Part shown: one piece after another, positions 37,497 through 50,465 of the stretch
Position numbering within the stretch: the first letter of the stretch is position 1
How the letters are laid out: each line of letters begins with the position of its first letter
Assembly (NCBI GenBank): GCA_949317995.1
Contig: OX439044.1
Span: forward strand, 54,330,166-54,394,165
Reading direction: 5' to 3'
Source: Acholoe squamosa
Lineage: Eukaryota; Annelida; Polychaeta; Phyllodocida; Polynoidae
DNA: 64,000 nt
Translations under genes and position numbers: made by a program
The notes under the pieces: model-generated
Databases searched by the model: none
Told to the model about the DNA's origin: nothing
The model's input: the letters and a program-made list of their open reading frames with translations, nothing else

Positions 37497-37543
<47 letters not shown>
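37497..37543. repeat. (TA)n microsatellite
   Basis: About 46 nt of TA at the outer end of the right arm of the 34.1-37.5 kb element. Confidence 0.9.
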
Positions 37544-37546
<3 letters not shown>

Positions 37547-37794
37547 GCAGGGGAAGGGATGAAAGGGGAGGAAAGCAATTTAGAGTCAAAAGAAAATATA
37601 TGATTGGTCTTGCCTCCCTGTAAAGGAGTGGGGGGGGGGATTGAGGTCTTCTGTCTGCCACATATCTGGTAATGGTGAAAAAAGGACCAAGTCCTTTTTT
37701 ACAAAAGGAGAATATAAAACATTCAGGATGTTTATTTATTGTGTACATTCAAGTGGAAACGAATAGTCTAAACAATTCCCAAGAAGCAATGGAA

Positions 37795-38010
37795 TATTGA
37801 GCCAAGCTTGGACCAATATAAGTCATTAGAATGGCCAAATATTGAGATTTCTATAAAAGAAATTTGGCTACTGGAAGGCTGGACCGTGCAGGCTTCAATT
37901 GGTCTAAGCTTGAAATGGTGATATTGACTTTATGTTGGAACAATGTTGGCCCATGATTTTGATGTTCCGACATTGGTCTAATATTTGCCAAATATCTTTT
38001 CAAATAATGG
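37795..38010. repeat. CCAA/TTGG-rich MITE-like repeat
   Basis: Starts AGCCAAGCTTGGACCAATAT, has GAAATTTGGC and AACAATGTTGGCCCA, and ends ATTGGTCTAATATTTGCC. Composition and motifs match the family at 23.7 and 50.7 kb. Confidence 0.45.
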
Positions 38011-38395
38011 CTGAATACAGCAATTACTGCAGGTCTTCAAAGGCAGGGCAACCAAGTGTAATCAGTTGAGAATCGGCCTTTAAGGTAATCTTAATCCTAG
38101 CCCCAAAAGAGTTTAAGACAACTTTGTAGTTATATTTAAAGGAGTAAGGACTTAACCATATTTCATCATCACATAATTATGAGGTTTCTTCATACTACTT
38201 GTAATATACTCTTGCCTGATCAATGCAAGATCTAACAGCTTTGAGGGCATGTTCGTCATCAATGAAGTCCCTTTTGACCTTACATATGCTGCATATGTAT
38301 TGGATTTATGGCCTACTTTACTCACGGTAGAGCCAATTAGTTGTATGGGCTTGGCATCTACATGAAAAGATTTGAAGCTTAAATAGAGGCCTATG
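38011..38395. other. Noncoding stretch, nothing recognised
   Basis: No coding or repeat structure was recognised. Confidence 0.4.
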
Positions 38396-38559
38396 ATTCA
38401 TATGGATAGAGATAGAGAGATAGAGATCGGGAGAGAGGGAGAGAGAGACTCGAAGCCAGCCATGACAGTGTGTGTGTACACAGGTACATACACCTCGTCG
38501 CCCGGCAGCGGACAGCGACAGCGCACACAGCGAAAAAAAAATGCACCCGGACCGGGGCG

Positions 38560-38626
38560 CGATCCATGTACCTCTGACGGCTGAGTGCAACGTGCTAACC
38601 GCTAGACCACCGCGACTCCTCCTTCA
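38560..38626 (-). repeat. tRNA-like SINE head (minus strand)
   Basis: On the minus strand GGTGGTCTAGCGGTTAGCAC resembles a pol III A box with D-arm, followed by GGATCGCGCCCC as a weak B box. It reads as a tRNA-derived SINE, not an intact tRNA gene; no full cloverleaf could be drawn. Confidence 0.5.
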
Positions 38627-38751
38627 GCGGCCGTGTCGGCTTGGATATATTTGAATGCGTCCCGCGGTTATGTATACACGATCGGTACACACGCCTCGGC
38701 GCCCGGCTAGGATTCCTTTGTTTGGTTTAGCTCTAGCCAACCACATCTCAT

Positions 38752-38826
38752 CAGTCCCTGTGGCGCAGTGCATAGGGAGTTGGATTTGGGATGTGAGACT
38801 GCAGGTTCGATCCCTACCCTGGCCTG
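38752..38826 (+). repeat. tRNA-derived SINE head
   Basis: GTCCCTGTGGCGCAGTGCAT (A box TGGCGCAGTGC) and GGTTCGATCCC (B box) are spaced as in tRNA genes, but the acceptor ends do not pair well. A SINE head is more likely than a functional tRNA. Confidence 0.6.
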
Positions 38827-38869
38827 GAAAATTTCGTGGGTTTTAACATGTAACATATGACATAGGAGG

Positions 38870-38953
38870 ACATGGATAACCACACGCCTTACATGGATAA
38901 CCGCACGCCTTACATGGATAACCGCACGCCTTACATTGATAACCGCACGCCTT
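38870..38953 (+). repeat. 21-bp tandem repeat, four copies
   Basis: The unit ACATGGATAACCGCACGCCT plus T occurs four times with single-base changes. It is read through in frame as MDNRTPY, but no gene surrounds it. Confidence 0.9.
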
Positions 38954-41299
38954 CCAAAATTGATGTTACAGCCGATAGGGTGTGCAATATCGACAGATAT
39001 GTGGATGGGAATAGACCCCAAAAAGCACTGTGTAAGCCAGAAATCGTGGTATAAGCTCTGATAATGCACGGTAAAATATGGCCATAACAGGTGCAGTAAC
39101 ACCAAACGTGGTATAAAGACACATTTATAAAGAGACAGGGAAGATATTGTTAGGGTAGAGGTCTGGCTTTACAACCAATGTTGGTGGTTCCTTTTGGTTG
39201 GGCAGCAGAGACAGGCAGGAGATTAGCAAGGTTCGTGACATACTAGTCACAGATTCCCGTGAACAAAATTACCTTTAAACATTCACTAAACCCTTTCTCT
39301 ACTGGATAGGTTTGCAAGAAAGAAATAATATAATTTATTAAGATGTTGGGGTGTGTATGAATACATATTATGTTACAGGTTCTCTGCAAGTTATTTTGAC
39401 TTTGCTTTATAGATAATACATGACTACCCTGAATGTGATTTCACATCTACCCCATGTTGAGCAATTCTAGTTCTGTGGTAGATGCCCTGATTGGGGGATC
39501 AGGCCATTCGCCATTAAGGCCCATTCAACGTAAGGTAATCACACAGCTCATGCAATATAGGGTACCCAGTGCCACTTAATGTAGACCTCTTGGGCCATGT
39601 GACGGCAATCAGGACTGACCATTCATGTTGTACATGTTTGAACTCTGGATCCTGTGTTCATTTCAGAGATGTTCTAACATAAGCTTTGGCCAAGGGAATG
39701 AATACTGCCCCTAGGAAAAAGGTTATGTGATATAGATGATACAAATATCAACGTATAGTTATGATCACAAAAAAACCGAGGTTTATGGTTATGATGGTTT
39801 TGAAAATCTTGTTTTCTGTCCATTTAATTGTATAGGAGTGGTTGCACTCTATCAAAGTCAACTGCAGACCTTGATTCTTGTAGACACTGATCTAAACAAA
39901 CTATATGTCTCTCTGGCCACTCTATCACCATGGCCTGCAGATAACTGCATTATTCCGCAATATGAGACAACACATGGCATGCTCTGAGAATAGAGATAGA
40001 CCAGTCGTCAACAGTAACAGAGTTAGCCCTATCACATTACTGAAGCCTTTGTGCACAATACCATTAACTTGTGTAGAGGACCCCTTGGGCAATGTCAGCT
40101 ACCCTCAACCCTATCTACTTCCAATACGAAATGTCTATTCCTATCTGATACAAATTGAATTGCCTAACCCCCCTTGAACATCCTCCATAGTAGATTCAAT
40201 AATGGTAAATTATTTTGAGATTGTATGTGCACATGTTACACAAGAAAAGTAAAGAAATATGTAGAAAGAAATTGAATGCCTGGCACTACAACATGTTCTT
40301 CTGAATAGTCTAAAAGACCCCTTAGTTCAATGCAGATCGAGTGACATCGGAATATGCCATCTTTTGAATGCTGACAGTATCAACCAATGCAAACACAATT
40401 CGAATAACTCGTGAGTTATACTTACTATTCCTCTTGGGGATATTTCAGAGAAGTGGTAGTGATGACAGCAGGATAGACAGCACCATCCTGGGTGAAAGAA
40501 CACATATCCAACATTAACCATTACCCTGTTGCTGTTTCATCTCCGGTTGGCGCCTATAGTCATGCATAGACTGAGATGGGTTTTCTTCCTTGTATTATCA
40601 TGTTGTAGCAGATAGGGTTATCCTTGTGGCCTGATATGCGAAGGTATTAGGATATCACTTGTGTGGTGGTGTATAGTAAATGTATGATTTCAGTTACTTA
40701 ATTATTTCCGACCTCCGTTCATATCTGTGATGCCTAGGGTTCGATGAACTAGATCTATATTAGCATTGACTATAGCACTTGTTTCACATTAACATGGTGT
40801 TAGCAAAATAGATGAAAATAAAATGTTATGTGTTTCTTGTAGAAAGACCTGTAAATTTAACAAACAGGGAAAGCTGGCCTTGCAGATAATCAAGAGAAAA
40901 AAAAGAAGAAAGATTTTGAGATGAGTGTAACCCTCAAGCACGACCAGGAAAGCTTTTAAAACCAGAAAAGGTTGTAAAAAGTAGCTTCACCAGAAAGGGG
41001 AAAACGAAACGAAATTGTATTCATCTGCAAGTATTGCATCGGTATGCTGCTGATGTATATACCAGAAGAACACAATTCTAATGATTATAGAGAAATTCCT
41101 CACAAGCCTCACAGACAAGTGCAGATGTAACATTCAATTTTAGTGCTTTCTACACACAGGCAAACTGCATTTAGTAACTTCTCTACAACGGACCAGTTAG
41201 CTAATTTTAGGTACATGCTCCACAACACTGTGTTACTCCTTCATAAAAAGCTGCTAAGGTCTTACCCAATCACAACAGCATGATGTTACTATGCTCTTG
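38954..41299. other. Noncoding stretch, no confident gene
   Basis: ORFs near 39736 and 39905 (83 and 90 codons) overlap in different frames and show no domain. Confidence 0.4.
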
Positions 41300-41930
41300 A
41301 CGCATGAGTAGACTCAGAGCCCTCAAGGACTCTCAGCAGGTGCATTCACTCTTGAGAGGAGGAATGTCCCCACACAGGTTCAGTTGCACCCAGGGGAAAC
41401 CACTATCCTTTCTCAGACTAACATAAGGGGTGGTGTTAGTACTGGAACTGGAATAGTGGTGAAGGACTGCATAGCACTATGAAAATGTAGTGTAGGAGGA
41501 CTAGGTCTTATGAGATGGTATGAGATGTGCCTACACTAACATTGCATAGGTAGCGATAGCAGAGCCTTTTGAATTAACCTCCAGGCTACTAAGGCATGAA
41601 GTGCACTTGAATACTGCACAAGGTCAACTGCACCCTATACTTTATAAGTAGCTCATTTAGGGGGCGGGAACACTTGTGTAATCACTCTTGTGAGAAGTAG
41701 TGTTTCCACTGCTATTCTTTCACTACGGGCCTCTTGCCCCTGTGCACAGTGTGTTCTACTTGGAATGGTGTAGGAGGGCTGAGGCTAAGATCAATGTGTT
41801 CTTAGTGCTGGATGTGAAAAGGCAAGACAGTCTAATCTTAAGATCGTTTAATTGGATAAGGCAGAATAATTCCTAAGTTGCTTAGGTAGCGATCCCAGGA
41901 CCTTTTGAATTGACCTCCAGAGCTCAATTG
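41300..41930. mobile_element. Rearranged relative of the 22.3 kb TIR element
   Basis: Bases 41300-41590 match the right part of the 22255-23068 element (CCTCAAGGACTCTCAG, GTGCCTACACTAA, CTTTTGAATTAA). Bases 41660-41925 are its left end inverted (CCTAAGTTGC, GCGATCCCAGGACC, TTTTGAATTGACCTCCAGAG). Confidence 0.65.
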
Positions 41931-44362
41931 ATGTACCATATGTTTTAACTTTTTCTATTTTAGAAAGTCTGCCAGCAAAATAGGAATGTTATAACTATTA
42001 AGTGGTTTGAGATGGTGGTTAATAGTAATACTCTCACTGGTTTGCCACAAGGCGGCGGCAATGCTGTTTTCTATGCTAGTGCTTCTCTATGGGCTAAATG
42101 AGCATGCGAATGAGAACAAATTGGTATATTATAAGGATGGAGAAAAATCCTCAGCTCCTTCGCATAGGGAGATCCTATACAATGTACTTTTCAGGCTTTC
42201 CAGGACCTTTCCTGTGTGCAGACAATGGTAGAAAACCAAACAAATGCAGACGATCCTTCCTTGAAAGTCTGCCTTGTAAAACCTCCTGAATTACATTGTG
42301 AACTAATGGAGGTCGACAGCATTCCCCGTTGATATTCTTATGGGAATGTCACTTCATGTTCTATTCAGGATTTTCCTCCTTCCTCCCAGGCCAATGCTGC
42401 AGAGGCACTAGGTGTGTCATATAATGAATAATTTCGTAGTTGACTATGGCCGAAACTTTCCAAATTGGACTGTATGCTTAATGCTAGCATCTCGAGATTT
42501 CCCAAGAGAAGCAAATACTTCTATTACCCCTCCCAGGTGGAGAAGCCGCCTCCTGTTTACACCAAATAATAAGAACATGGGTCTTGACTTAGAGCATTCG
42601 TGCATTATAGGACAACAGACGGTCTTGAATGAATAATATCGTTGTCTATTCTCTAAATAGAAAATATTTTAGTTACTCCAATGTAGAAATTGTAGATGTG
42701 ACCTTTCATATATAAATATTTAAGCTTAATATTTAACAAATGGAGGGCTGAAAGTAGGAAAGGCTACACAGTCTGTTCATTTGGAATTCATGGGCTTGGC
42801 CAGCTTTACTCCCTGGGGGTCCTGTAAAATAGTGTAACTCAGATTACAGGCCTTCAGGCATACCATTCTCATGACCCCCTACCCATGCTTCCTGTATCAT
42901 TCCCCTCTCTCTCCGTCTTCCTACCTACACCTGTAACCTTGGGAAATCATCAAGTCTTTACATACATTCGCTACCCGCACACCCATCTTCACCAAAATTC
43001 ATCCCCATCATTTTCCCTCCCATACCCTGCCTACCTCACCAAAGATTCCCACAATGTTTGTGTTGTGTGAGCATGCAGGAGTGAATTCAGGTAACTTGAC
43101 CCTTGGTCACCTTGTGGCACATAGTGGTCAACCCACAGCTCTGACAGTGGCGGGATGCTTTACAGCGTCCCCTGGCACCTCCTGCTAGAATGTGCACAAC
43201 ATTGAACAGAGTATCATTGTGATATTCCAGGCACCATGATACCCATACATTATTATACATAGATCCATCGAGAGTGGCCATGCAATTGATACAAGAGTGT
43301 TTATGCTCATACCTTTCCTAATGTTATTCATAACACACCTTAGCCACTACCATATTAAATGTACATAAACGTGTTTTTCTTATACAGGTCTGTGTACTAG
43401 CGATTTTCCTTTAGTAGGGTGGCATTTGCCAATTAGAAATTGCAGTCGTAGAGCCAAGTGTTTCAGTCCTCATGCACCAGTAGTTGCCAGTGGTACCTTA
43501 ATACCAAAGGGACCCAGCGTACTGTCATTGTCATTTCCAACTGCTATATCTGAGGTCAAGGTCGGTGTGCTTGACATTGCCTGCTAAGTAGCATTTCATC
43601 TTATTTTATATGATGGGTTGAGACTGAAATTACTCTCAGCAGGAGTCTCTTAGACAGCACATATCTCATCAAATATCCCCTTTAGGTACTATTTTTGGTG
43701 CATAACACTGGTGGAAGCCCGGGGCTGTGAGTTAATTTCATCTAGTAGCCATGGTAGGGCATCACTTGGGGACATATCCTCAGGGCCAGTAGCGGGAGGT
43801 CATTTCATTGCTCCTTGACCTGACACTGAGGTAGCTGGTGTGGTACACTGAAAACTCTCGAAATCCCTAAAGTAACCAGTGCTGATCAATGACATTGGGT
43901 TGTCAATCTGATGTCACCAAAATGGAAACCTTATATATGTATATATAGTCATTTTGAAAGCCCAAGGTGGTCACCCGCCACAATATGCTATGACCTATTT
44001 AAAAAAAAAAAAACTAGGTAGAGGTGATGTCCCTCGGTTTTGTCAGGTTGAGCACCTCTTAGGTTTCCAGTGCAGGTATTATATCTAATATGTGATGAGG
44101 ATAAGAGAGAGGTTGTTGAATGTAGAATTGCCAGCAGCAGTCAATGAGGATACAGTGCCCACAAGGTCGTTGTTATCAGTCGCTTAGTTACAAATTGGAT
44201 ATTGGAATATTATCATCTGTAAGCGTTGGCCATTTTGTTGTTCTGCCCGATATACCTCCACCTTTACACACATTTTTCGGGTATAATCCAAGCATGTCAA
44301 GTCCTGTACTTCTAGCCCCGCCAACTATATGATCTCTAGTTGGTGTTCGCCTACATTTTGTC
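41931..44362. other. Noncoding stretch, no confident gene
   Basis: A hydrophobic ORF at 42007-42231 was noted but has no signal-peptide context or splice partners. A pyrimidine-rich tract lies at about 42890-43040. Confidence 0.35.
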
Positions 44363-44600
44363 TCCATTTCCTTATGAATAAATAAGAATCCAATGATTTT
44401 ACATAGCGATCCAACGCACACGGCCTAGTACACGGCCATTGTGTCTTGTTTATGAAGCGGGGAGGTGCCCGGATGTAAGAACTAGGTCAGATACGCATCG
44501 AACAAGGAATGGCCAGACGGGGCGGGTGCCAACCCGTATCGCTATGGAAAATCAATGGATTCTTATTTATTTCGAAGAAAATGGAGAAATTAGGCATGGC
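44363..44600. repeat. Inverted repeat with 65-70-bp arms
   Basis: The left arm 44363-44428 (containing AAATAAGAATCCAATGATTT) is inverted at 44527-44600 (AAATCAATGGATTCTTATTT) around a spacer of about 100 bp. Probably a MITE or foldback remnant. Confidence 0.75.
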
Positions 44601-44740
44601 ATGTTCATCTAGGATATCTAAGGATGGTTCTCTGTTAATAACTCCACCTTCCACCATTGTATTCTATGCTAACAAGGTGTGTAAACATCAGGTATGTAGG
44701 AAAACTTTTAAAAGTCCTCCATGGCCATTGGTTTCTACCA

Positions 44741-44812
44741 ACGGTCAGCTTGGTATAGTGGACAGCGGCTCGTCTCCTGCCACAGCGGCCTGGGATCGAT
44801 TCCCCGTTGAAT
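44741..44812 (+). repeat. tRNA-like SINE head
   Basis: CAGCTTGGTATAGTGGACAG gives an A-box-like TGGTATAGTGG and GGATCGATTCC a B box at tRNA spacing. The anticodon arm and acceptor stem are not convincing, so a SINE is favoured. Confidence 0.5.
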
Positions 44813-46307
44813 CCTAAACGGTTTTAACTGGAAATCAATGGCGTAGTTGACTTTGTATGCTTTGCCAATTTATTAACATGTCCAGGCTGAAACCAGCACC
44901 TTCTTGAAGACAAAGAAAAGGACTCAGAGTGCGTTATGGCTGGATAATGAACCATGGATTATAAAAAAATGGACTGTCCAGGCCCAAATAGTTGGATAAG
45001 TCCTTGTAGTCTCACAGACTAGACCGTGTGGTATCAATCAAGTCTGCAAATCAGAATCAAGATGACCAGACTGTTACCTGGACTACAATCAGTTATTTCT
45101 GACAAGGAGAAGGCAGGATGAATAGGTAACACAAGTTGGAGGAAGGGAAGAATGTAAGAGACCAATTCAAGTGCGGATGGGGGGGGGGAGTAAGTAGACT
45201 GTTAAAAGGGTCAATGTATTTCACTTGTTGTGCTATCTATTTAATCAGCAATTTCAAAATTTTGATGCATAGGTTCTCTGTAAAAAAAAAAGATTATTAG
45301 ATTCTGCATTATGTTGGTATTCTATAGTAATCGTACTACAAATCTATTTCTTTTCCATTCGCCCGCTGGAAGCCACTGATATAATGGCATTCCACAAAGG
45401 CTTAATGGTTTATTAACTATAATTTCTTCACACAGGTGAAAGTAAGGGGTGAGTAATCTGGATGCCCTATGCCTGTGGTAGCTACGATGAGCCACTCATC
45501 ATCAGCTCATTGATAAGTGATATTGATGACAGAATAAGGACAAACAGCTTCAGGTGGTTCCATCTGGTGAATTAAACATGCAAACCTGTATACAGTAAGC
45601 CCTTGCTTCCTTTCATATGGAAAATCCAAAGAAGAATGTCCGAGGAGGAAGAAACATATTAATTATCTGAGGATTGATTAAAGTACACACTTAATAGAAA
45701 ACATACAAGCAGATTCACCTTCTCTGTCTGAGGTAATGAGGAATCTCATGAATCAAATTAAGGGTCGAGGAAGTGAATCCTGACTGTCATTGTAAAGGGA
45801 GACGTGGAACTACACAGTTCGGAGGCTGCAAGGAACTTTTATCTAAAAGCCATATCTTATTTAGTTCTGTTACGAACCCAGACAATAGCTTTTCTGGGTT
45901 CTGGTTTGGTTAATGGGCTGACAATTGAGGAGCCTGTAAAGTGTGGCTGGTCCCCTTCCCCTTTTCAGTTTCCCTCTTTATACTGTTGGCATCTACACAC
46001 AATAATCTGGGGCTTGGTATTATCAAATAAATGCCTGGTACTACCTTGAATTAGTAGCTGGTCAGAATCCAAGTTGAATGTGTCACCTCCCTGCCTTTTA
46101 AATCCACCACCATTTTGTTTTGACTGAAAGTACCTCAGTGAGCATGTGCAAGGGTAAGTCCCTAAGCTGGTAACTGGCAAGGGACCTTGGTCAGAATGTA
46201 AACATTGCCATGTGCTTTCTCACTCTCCAGGCACAACTCCCCAAAAGCAACTTCCCTTTGCACATGGGCAGAGCAGTACTTCCTATGATGGCCATTCCTA
46301 CTACAAA
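44813..46307. other. Noncoding stretch, nothing recognised
   Basis: No gene or element was recognised. Confidence 0.4.
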
Positions 46308-46440
46308 GGGCATTTTCATGTGAGGCACTTCAGTCGACCAGGTGACTTGATCTGGTACATCCGGGGTGTAGCCGTGGTGTATGCCCGATGGGTACAGCCG
46401 GTCGACCGGGTTTACCGGATCGGGGCATGCGAAAATGCCC
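46308..46440. mobile_element. 133-bp palindromic MITE
   Basis: The ends GGGCATTTTCATGT and (inverted) GGGCATTTTCGCATGC pair, and inner GTCGACC/GGTCGAC words pair again. AAA flanks both sides. The ORFs over it on both strands are not genes. Confidence 0.8.
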
Positions 46441-47260
46441 AAAGTTTAAAAACCATTCTGACAATAACTGTCCAAAAAGGATTGAAAGGGATTAATAACA
46501 CATGCTGACAACAAGGTAGGCTTGCAGAGAAGTGTTTTAGGAAGTGTATAACATTTGGTGGTACCATCCCAGAGTTTGGAGACTGTGAAGTGGTAAAGGT
46601 AGGCATTCTGACTCATAGCTGTTAGGGGAAACCAGGCCTACGATACAGTGTACTTGTAGGCCAAACAGGCCTATATCTTATTCAGCTTTTTCTGCTGTCT
46701 TTGTGGTGCTTTGTCATGGTGGAATAGGGGGGTAGTCCATTACCTAATGCATGGTTTAAATAGTTACTGATAAAAAACTATGTTATCATGGTTATCACTG
46801 CATGTTATGTATCGCATTTTATCTCAAATCCCTTTCTTATATCAATTCATTAAGAACATCTCCCTGGACCTTATGGTGCTCGTCTCTAGGTCAATCTCGG
46901 TCGACTTGGGTTAAAATAGATACTGGAGGAAAGTTCTAATGTTATCAGCCAGTAATAACAGATACTGAAATAGGAAACACTCTCGGACTCACCTGTGAAT
47001 GGGCGGACCTTGGTGTCACTTTAGAACATAGTAATGCCCTGCTACCATGATGAGTCGTGTAGGTTATTTTAGGACTTGTTGGTGTTGGATGTCCCTAGTA
47101 TCGATAATGCAGGCCCTCACTGTAATACCACGCCAAGCTATTTATAGTACTTTGCTTTTATTTTTAGAAAACAGTAAGAAGTGCTGTCAGTACAAACCTA
47201 ATGACTCTACAGTAAATAGCCCCGTACCCAGTACATGGCAATGTGCTGTATGTTTACAAT
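46441..47260. other. Noncoding stretch, nothing recognised
   Basis: No gene or element was recognised. Confidence 0.4.
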
Positions 47261-47287
47261 TGCCCTAACAGAGTGCTTGTTAGGGCA
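47261..47287. repeat. Hairpin with TGCCCTAACA arms
   Basis: Ten-base arms TGCCCTAACA and TGTTAGGGCA around GAGTGCT. The same arm core forms the larger hairpin at 58198-58237. Confidence 0.75.
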
Positions 47288-47319
47288 CTGTATCCCTTGT
47301 ATGGGGCATTCCATGATGT

Positions 47320-47890
47320 GATGGGCTCTTACTCCCCCTGTAAGGGTTTTATCAGCCCTTGTTTTGGCCCTATGATAAAATCTATATGGTACTTGTCTGG
47401 ACTATTGCAGGACTGGAGGGTGTTGCTCCTATAGTAAAAGGAAGAGCTGGCTAAAATGCCCTTGTTTCCAGTCCTTTCTTTTCATGTAGCTATAACTTGT
47501 CCCTTTTGTTGCTCACAAGTGGTCATTCAAGTATGGTGCTAAAAAAGGGGATTTGAGTAGGTACCTAGTTGGGAGAAGTCAGTCAGTATAAAAAACTATA
47601 GAGAGTGTGACATGAGTAGGTACCTGGTAGTGCAGCTCTCTCTATTTTAAACAAGGCAGGTGACTTTTCAGACTAATGTGGTGAGTGCAAGTACTTAGGT
47701 GAAGCAGTGCACAACTTGTTTAGAAAAGAGGGCACACACTCACAGCTCTTTTTACAATAGGAGCAACACCCTCCAGAGAGTCTTAAGTGACTTACATAAA
47801 GGTACTCCCTACTACTTTCGGCATCTATCATGGAAAAGTCATATAGGCATGAGAAAAACCCTTGCTGGTGCAAAAATGCCCCCCCCCTTT
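47320..47890. mobile_element. Foldback element
   Basis: The left arm (about 47320-47450, ending GGAGGGTGTTGCTCCTATAG) is inverted at about 47738-47890 (CAATAGGAGCAACACCCTCC). The best-matching core is about 40 bp and weaker pairing extends outward. No ORF of interest. Confidence 0.6.
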
Positions 47891-48571
47891 AGTTCTGAGC
47901 TCTTTAAGGAAGGCATTTCTTTAAGATGGTACAACTATACCGCTCCAAATTATAGTGGGATCCCTCACTTGCCATTACAGCCCTGCATATAGTATTCACT
48001 AATGATTACACTGGTACATTTGCACTACAAACCCTATTGTAAATACTACATTAAGTGCTTGTCGCAGAGACCAGTCGTAGTGTATTACTTACAATCACCC
48101 ACTCTAATTCTGAGGGTTTCAAGTCTAGTGGCTATGTTCAGTCGAAGCATCTTGAGAAATGCCTTCCAGAGCTGCACTCACGACAAATCTGTGATTGCCA
48201 CATAATTACAGAGGTAAACATCTGTACAAACCCTATGTGTAAACTGCTATAGGTAGGCAGTAGAACCTACTGTAACCTACAGTAGAATAATACTTCTGGT
48301 ACATTAGGGCTTGCACATCTGCAGCAGCTTCACCCGTATTTCAGAATGATAAGGAGTTTACTGTTTATATATGATACAGGGAGGAGAGTGCATATTGGTC
48401 AGAGGCGAAGGGAGGGGCCCTACATAATTAAAGTTCCATATGGCATTAGATGGACACTTTCCATTAGTAACCACACAACTATTTGTCTTTGAAATATTTC
48501 ACAAAGGCACAGGTACATTATGCATGCTAATAGTGCCTACACTAATTAGCTTAAAATACCAATGTAAACAT

Positions 48572-48579
48572 TATAAATA
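48572..48579 (+). promoter_or_regulatory. Possible TATA box of the F5/8C gene
   Basis: TATAAATA lies 76 bp before the ATG at 48655, leaving room for a 5' untranslated region of about 50 nt. No initiator was identified; the assignment is by position only. Confidence 0.3.
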
Positions 48580-48654
48580 TGTATGTGGTAATTTCGAGAA
48601 GTAAATGCAAGTTGACATGCACTTCACTTTACATTTAGGAAGACAGGACAAGAC

Positions 48655-48718
48655 ATGGGCCTACTGTGGTTAATCCTGGTTGTATTATGGACGTCTCCAG
48701 TTTTTGGAATATCCCAAG
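48655..48718 (+). CDS. F5/8C gene exon 1: signal peptide
   Basis: The first ATG (context AGACATGG) opens a 21-codon exon encoding a hydrophobic signal peptide and ISQ; donor CAAG/GTAGGT, phase 1. The signal peptide justifies this start. Confidence 0.8.
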
Positions 48719-50390
48719 GTAGGTCATCAAAAATGCAAATGTTACACACTGGTAACTTGGAATTGCAATAATTATTAAATTGCTAACAGTTGTGTAATTT
48801 TCACACGATGTTGAACTATACCAACTAGTGGTGCTGCCCTCTCCCAACCGTCACCTACACTACCACTGGACTCAAGTGTTGTACTAAGTCTTGGTAATTG
48901 CACTTGTTGTTAATAACCCATCCACCTAAACATAAGCAAAATAATTATATTGGTGATCCAGTTGGAATGTTTGTATGTGTATCACTATATGGCCCGTTTA
49001 AAATTAAACACCCCTGCTAGCACAACTCATCCAAATGATGTCTTTTTTACGTAAATCACTTGAGTTTTCACGTGAGAATGATGTAAATTTCACGAGTTGT
49101 GCTAGCTGGGACCCGGCTCTCAGATGGGCACATGGAGGTAAAAGCGTACTGAAATCAATCTTTTACCACTAAGAACAGTATTCAGATACGTGCTGGCCTC
49201 AAATAAGGGTCAGGAGGGTCTTGCAAATAAGGGAAAAGGTAGGTTGTTGCCTTAGAAGTACCTCACCTGAATATAATACCCTTTTTTCTTTCATCGGTTA
49301 ATTTTCTTTTGTGTTACCCAAATGTAGTCAAGAGGTTAGGTGTCATAAAAGGGTGATGTGAGAATAATAGGAAACTTTTCAGGAGTATTCAAGTACCTTT
49401 CCATAACTATGATTGGCACACAAAATATCAGAAGGTAAGAGAGGGTCAGATCGGAAGGCACCGCCTTATGAAATACAGACCATTTTCAAATGAGACTGAC
49501 AGGTGGCAAAGTAGACCTCAACAGTATTTGGCTGGTCTGCAATAGCCTTCAAGGGGAAAGCCATTCCGCTGGTTTCTAGTTTCTATTCATTCACAAACCA
49601 CCATGAAACCCAATTAATTTATCATCTTCAAATGATCTCTCTTATATCTTGCTATCATAGGACGCCTTCTACTGTACAGCAGTGTATCTGACCAAGTTCC
49701 CATGGTGATCTACTCTGAAACAACAACTGCAAGTCGTCTTGTAGGAGCTGCAGTGGCATACGGTAAGCAATCACTATTAAAAAATTTGAACAAGCAAATT
49801 GAAAGGTTATCTTAAATCGGCGTATGTCCACGTGGGACTATTTAACTTTTTGGTTACTATTTTAAGCAGATAATGCGTTGGGATGCGTTGTCAGTTCTGA
49901 GAATTGGAAGTAAAACACTTCAATATTTTTAAAGGTGTTGCGACCATGTCCAAATGGAAATTATTGCAAGTTTTCACACAAAACACTGTCTTTTATTATT
50001 ATCTTTTGACCTCACATGTTATCTATTACTCACAAAAAGGACCGTTCACTTGGAAAATGGAACAATCGGCGGGTGCTGTGCTTGTTTCAGCAGGAACCAA
50101 ACAAATGTTAACACCAGCACTGACATTCACGAAATTCACAATGTTAGGTAAGCATATCAATTACATCCTAAAGCTGCTATGTCCAATTGCGAGTCTGCAA
50201 CATCTAGAGGCGACCAATTAGCTATATTGGGGCATAGTCTAATTCAGGGAAGTGTGCATGCTTCCCTCTTATAAAGCAAACATGGTTGAATATATATTAT
50301 ATTTATGATCAATCATTGGTAGTTCAAAATTATTTTGCCAGTGGACAGCAAATGCTCTAGATGGTGTAAGATCGCCCCCCCTTAGGAGTA

Positions 50391-50465
<75 letters not shown>

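Larger units (their letters stand above)
34085..37498. mobile_element. 3.4 kb element with long inverted arms
   Basis: The left arm 34085-34376 reappears inverted at 37007-37498. The inverted match runs from ATGGAGAATTCAATG, through CGTTCTATTTTGGGTGGAAA, to GCAAGCCATTCCTCTAA and CTAACAGGAGTATCTTCTCT. The right arm has about 200 bp extra (37112-37315). No transposase was seen between the arms. A separate TIR element (35508-36539) sits inside. It may be one foldback-type transposon or two head-to-head copies of a repeat. Confidence 0.75.

Noticed and set aside
42007..42231. Hydrophobic N-terminus MRWWLIVILSLV as a signal-peptide exon
   Set aside because: The frame continues without domain or useful donor, and no downstream exon could be linked.
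46191..46606. Overlapping ORFs on both strands
   Set aside because: They lie over a 133-bp palindromic MITE whose symmetry opens frames on both strands.
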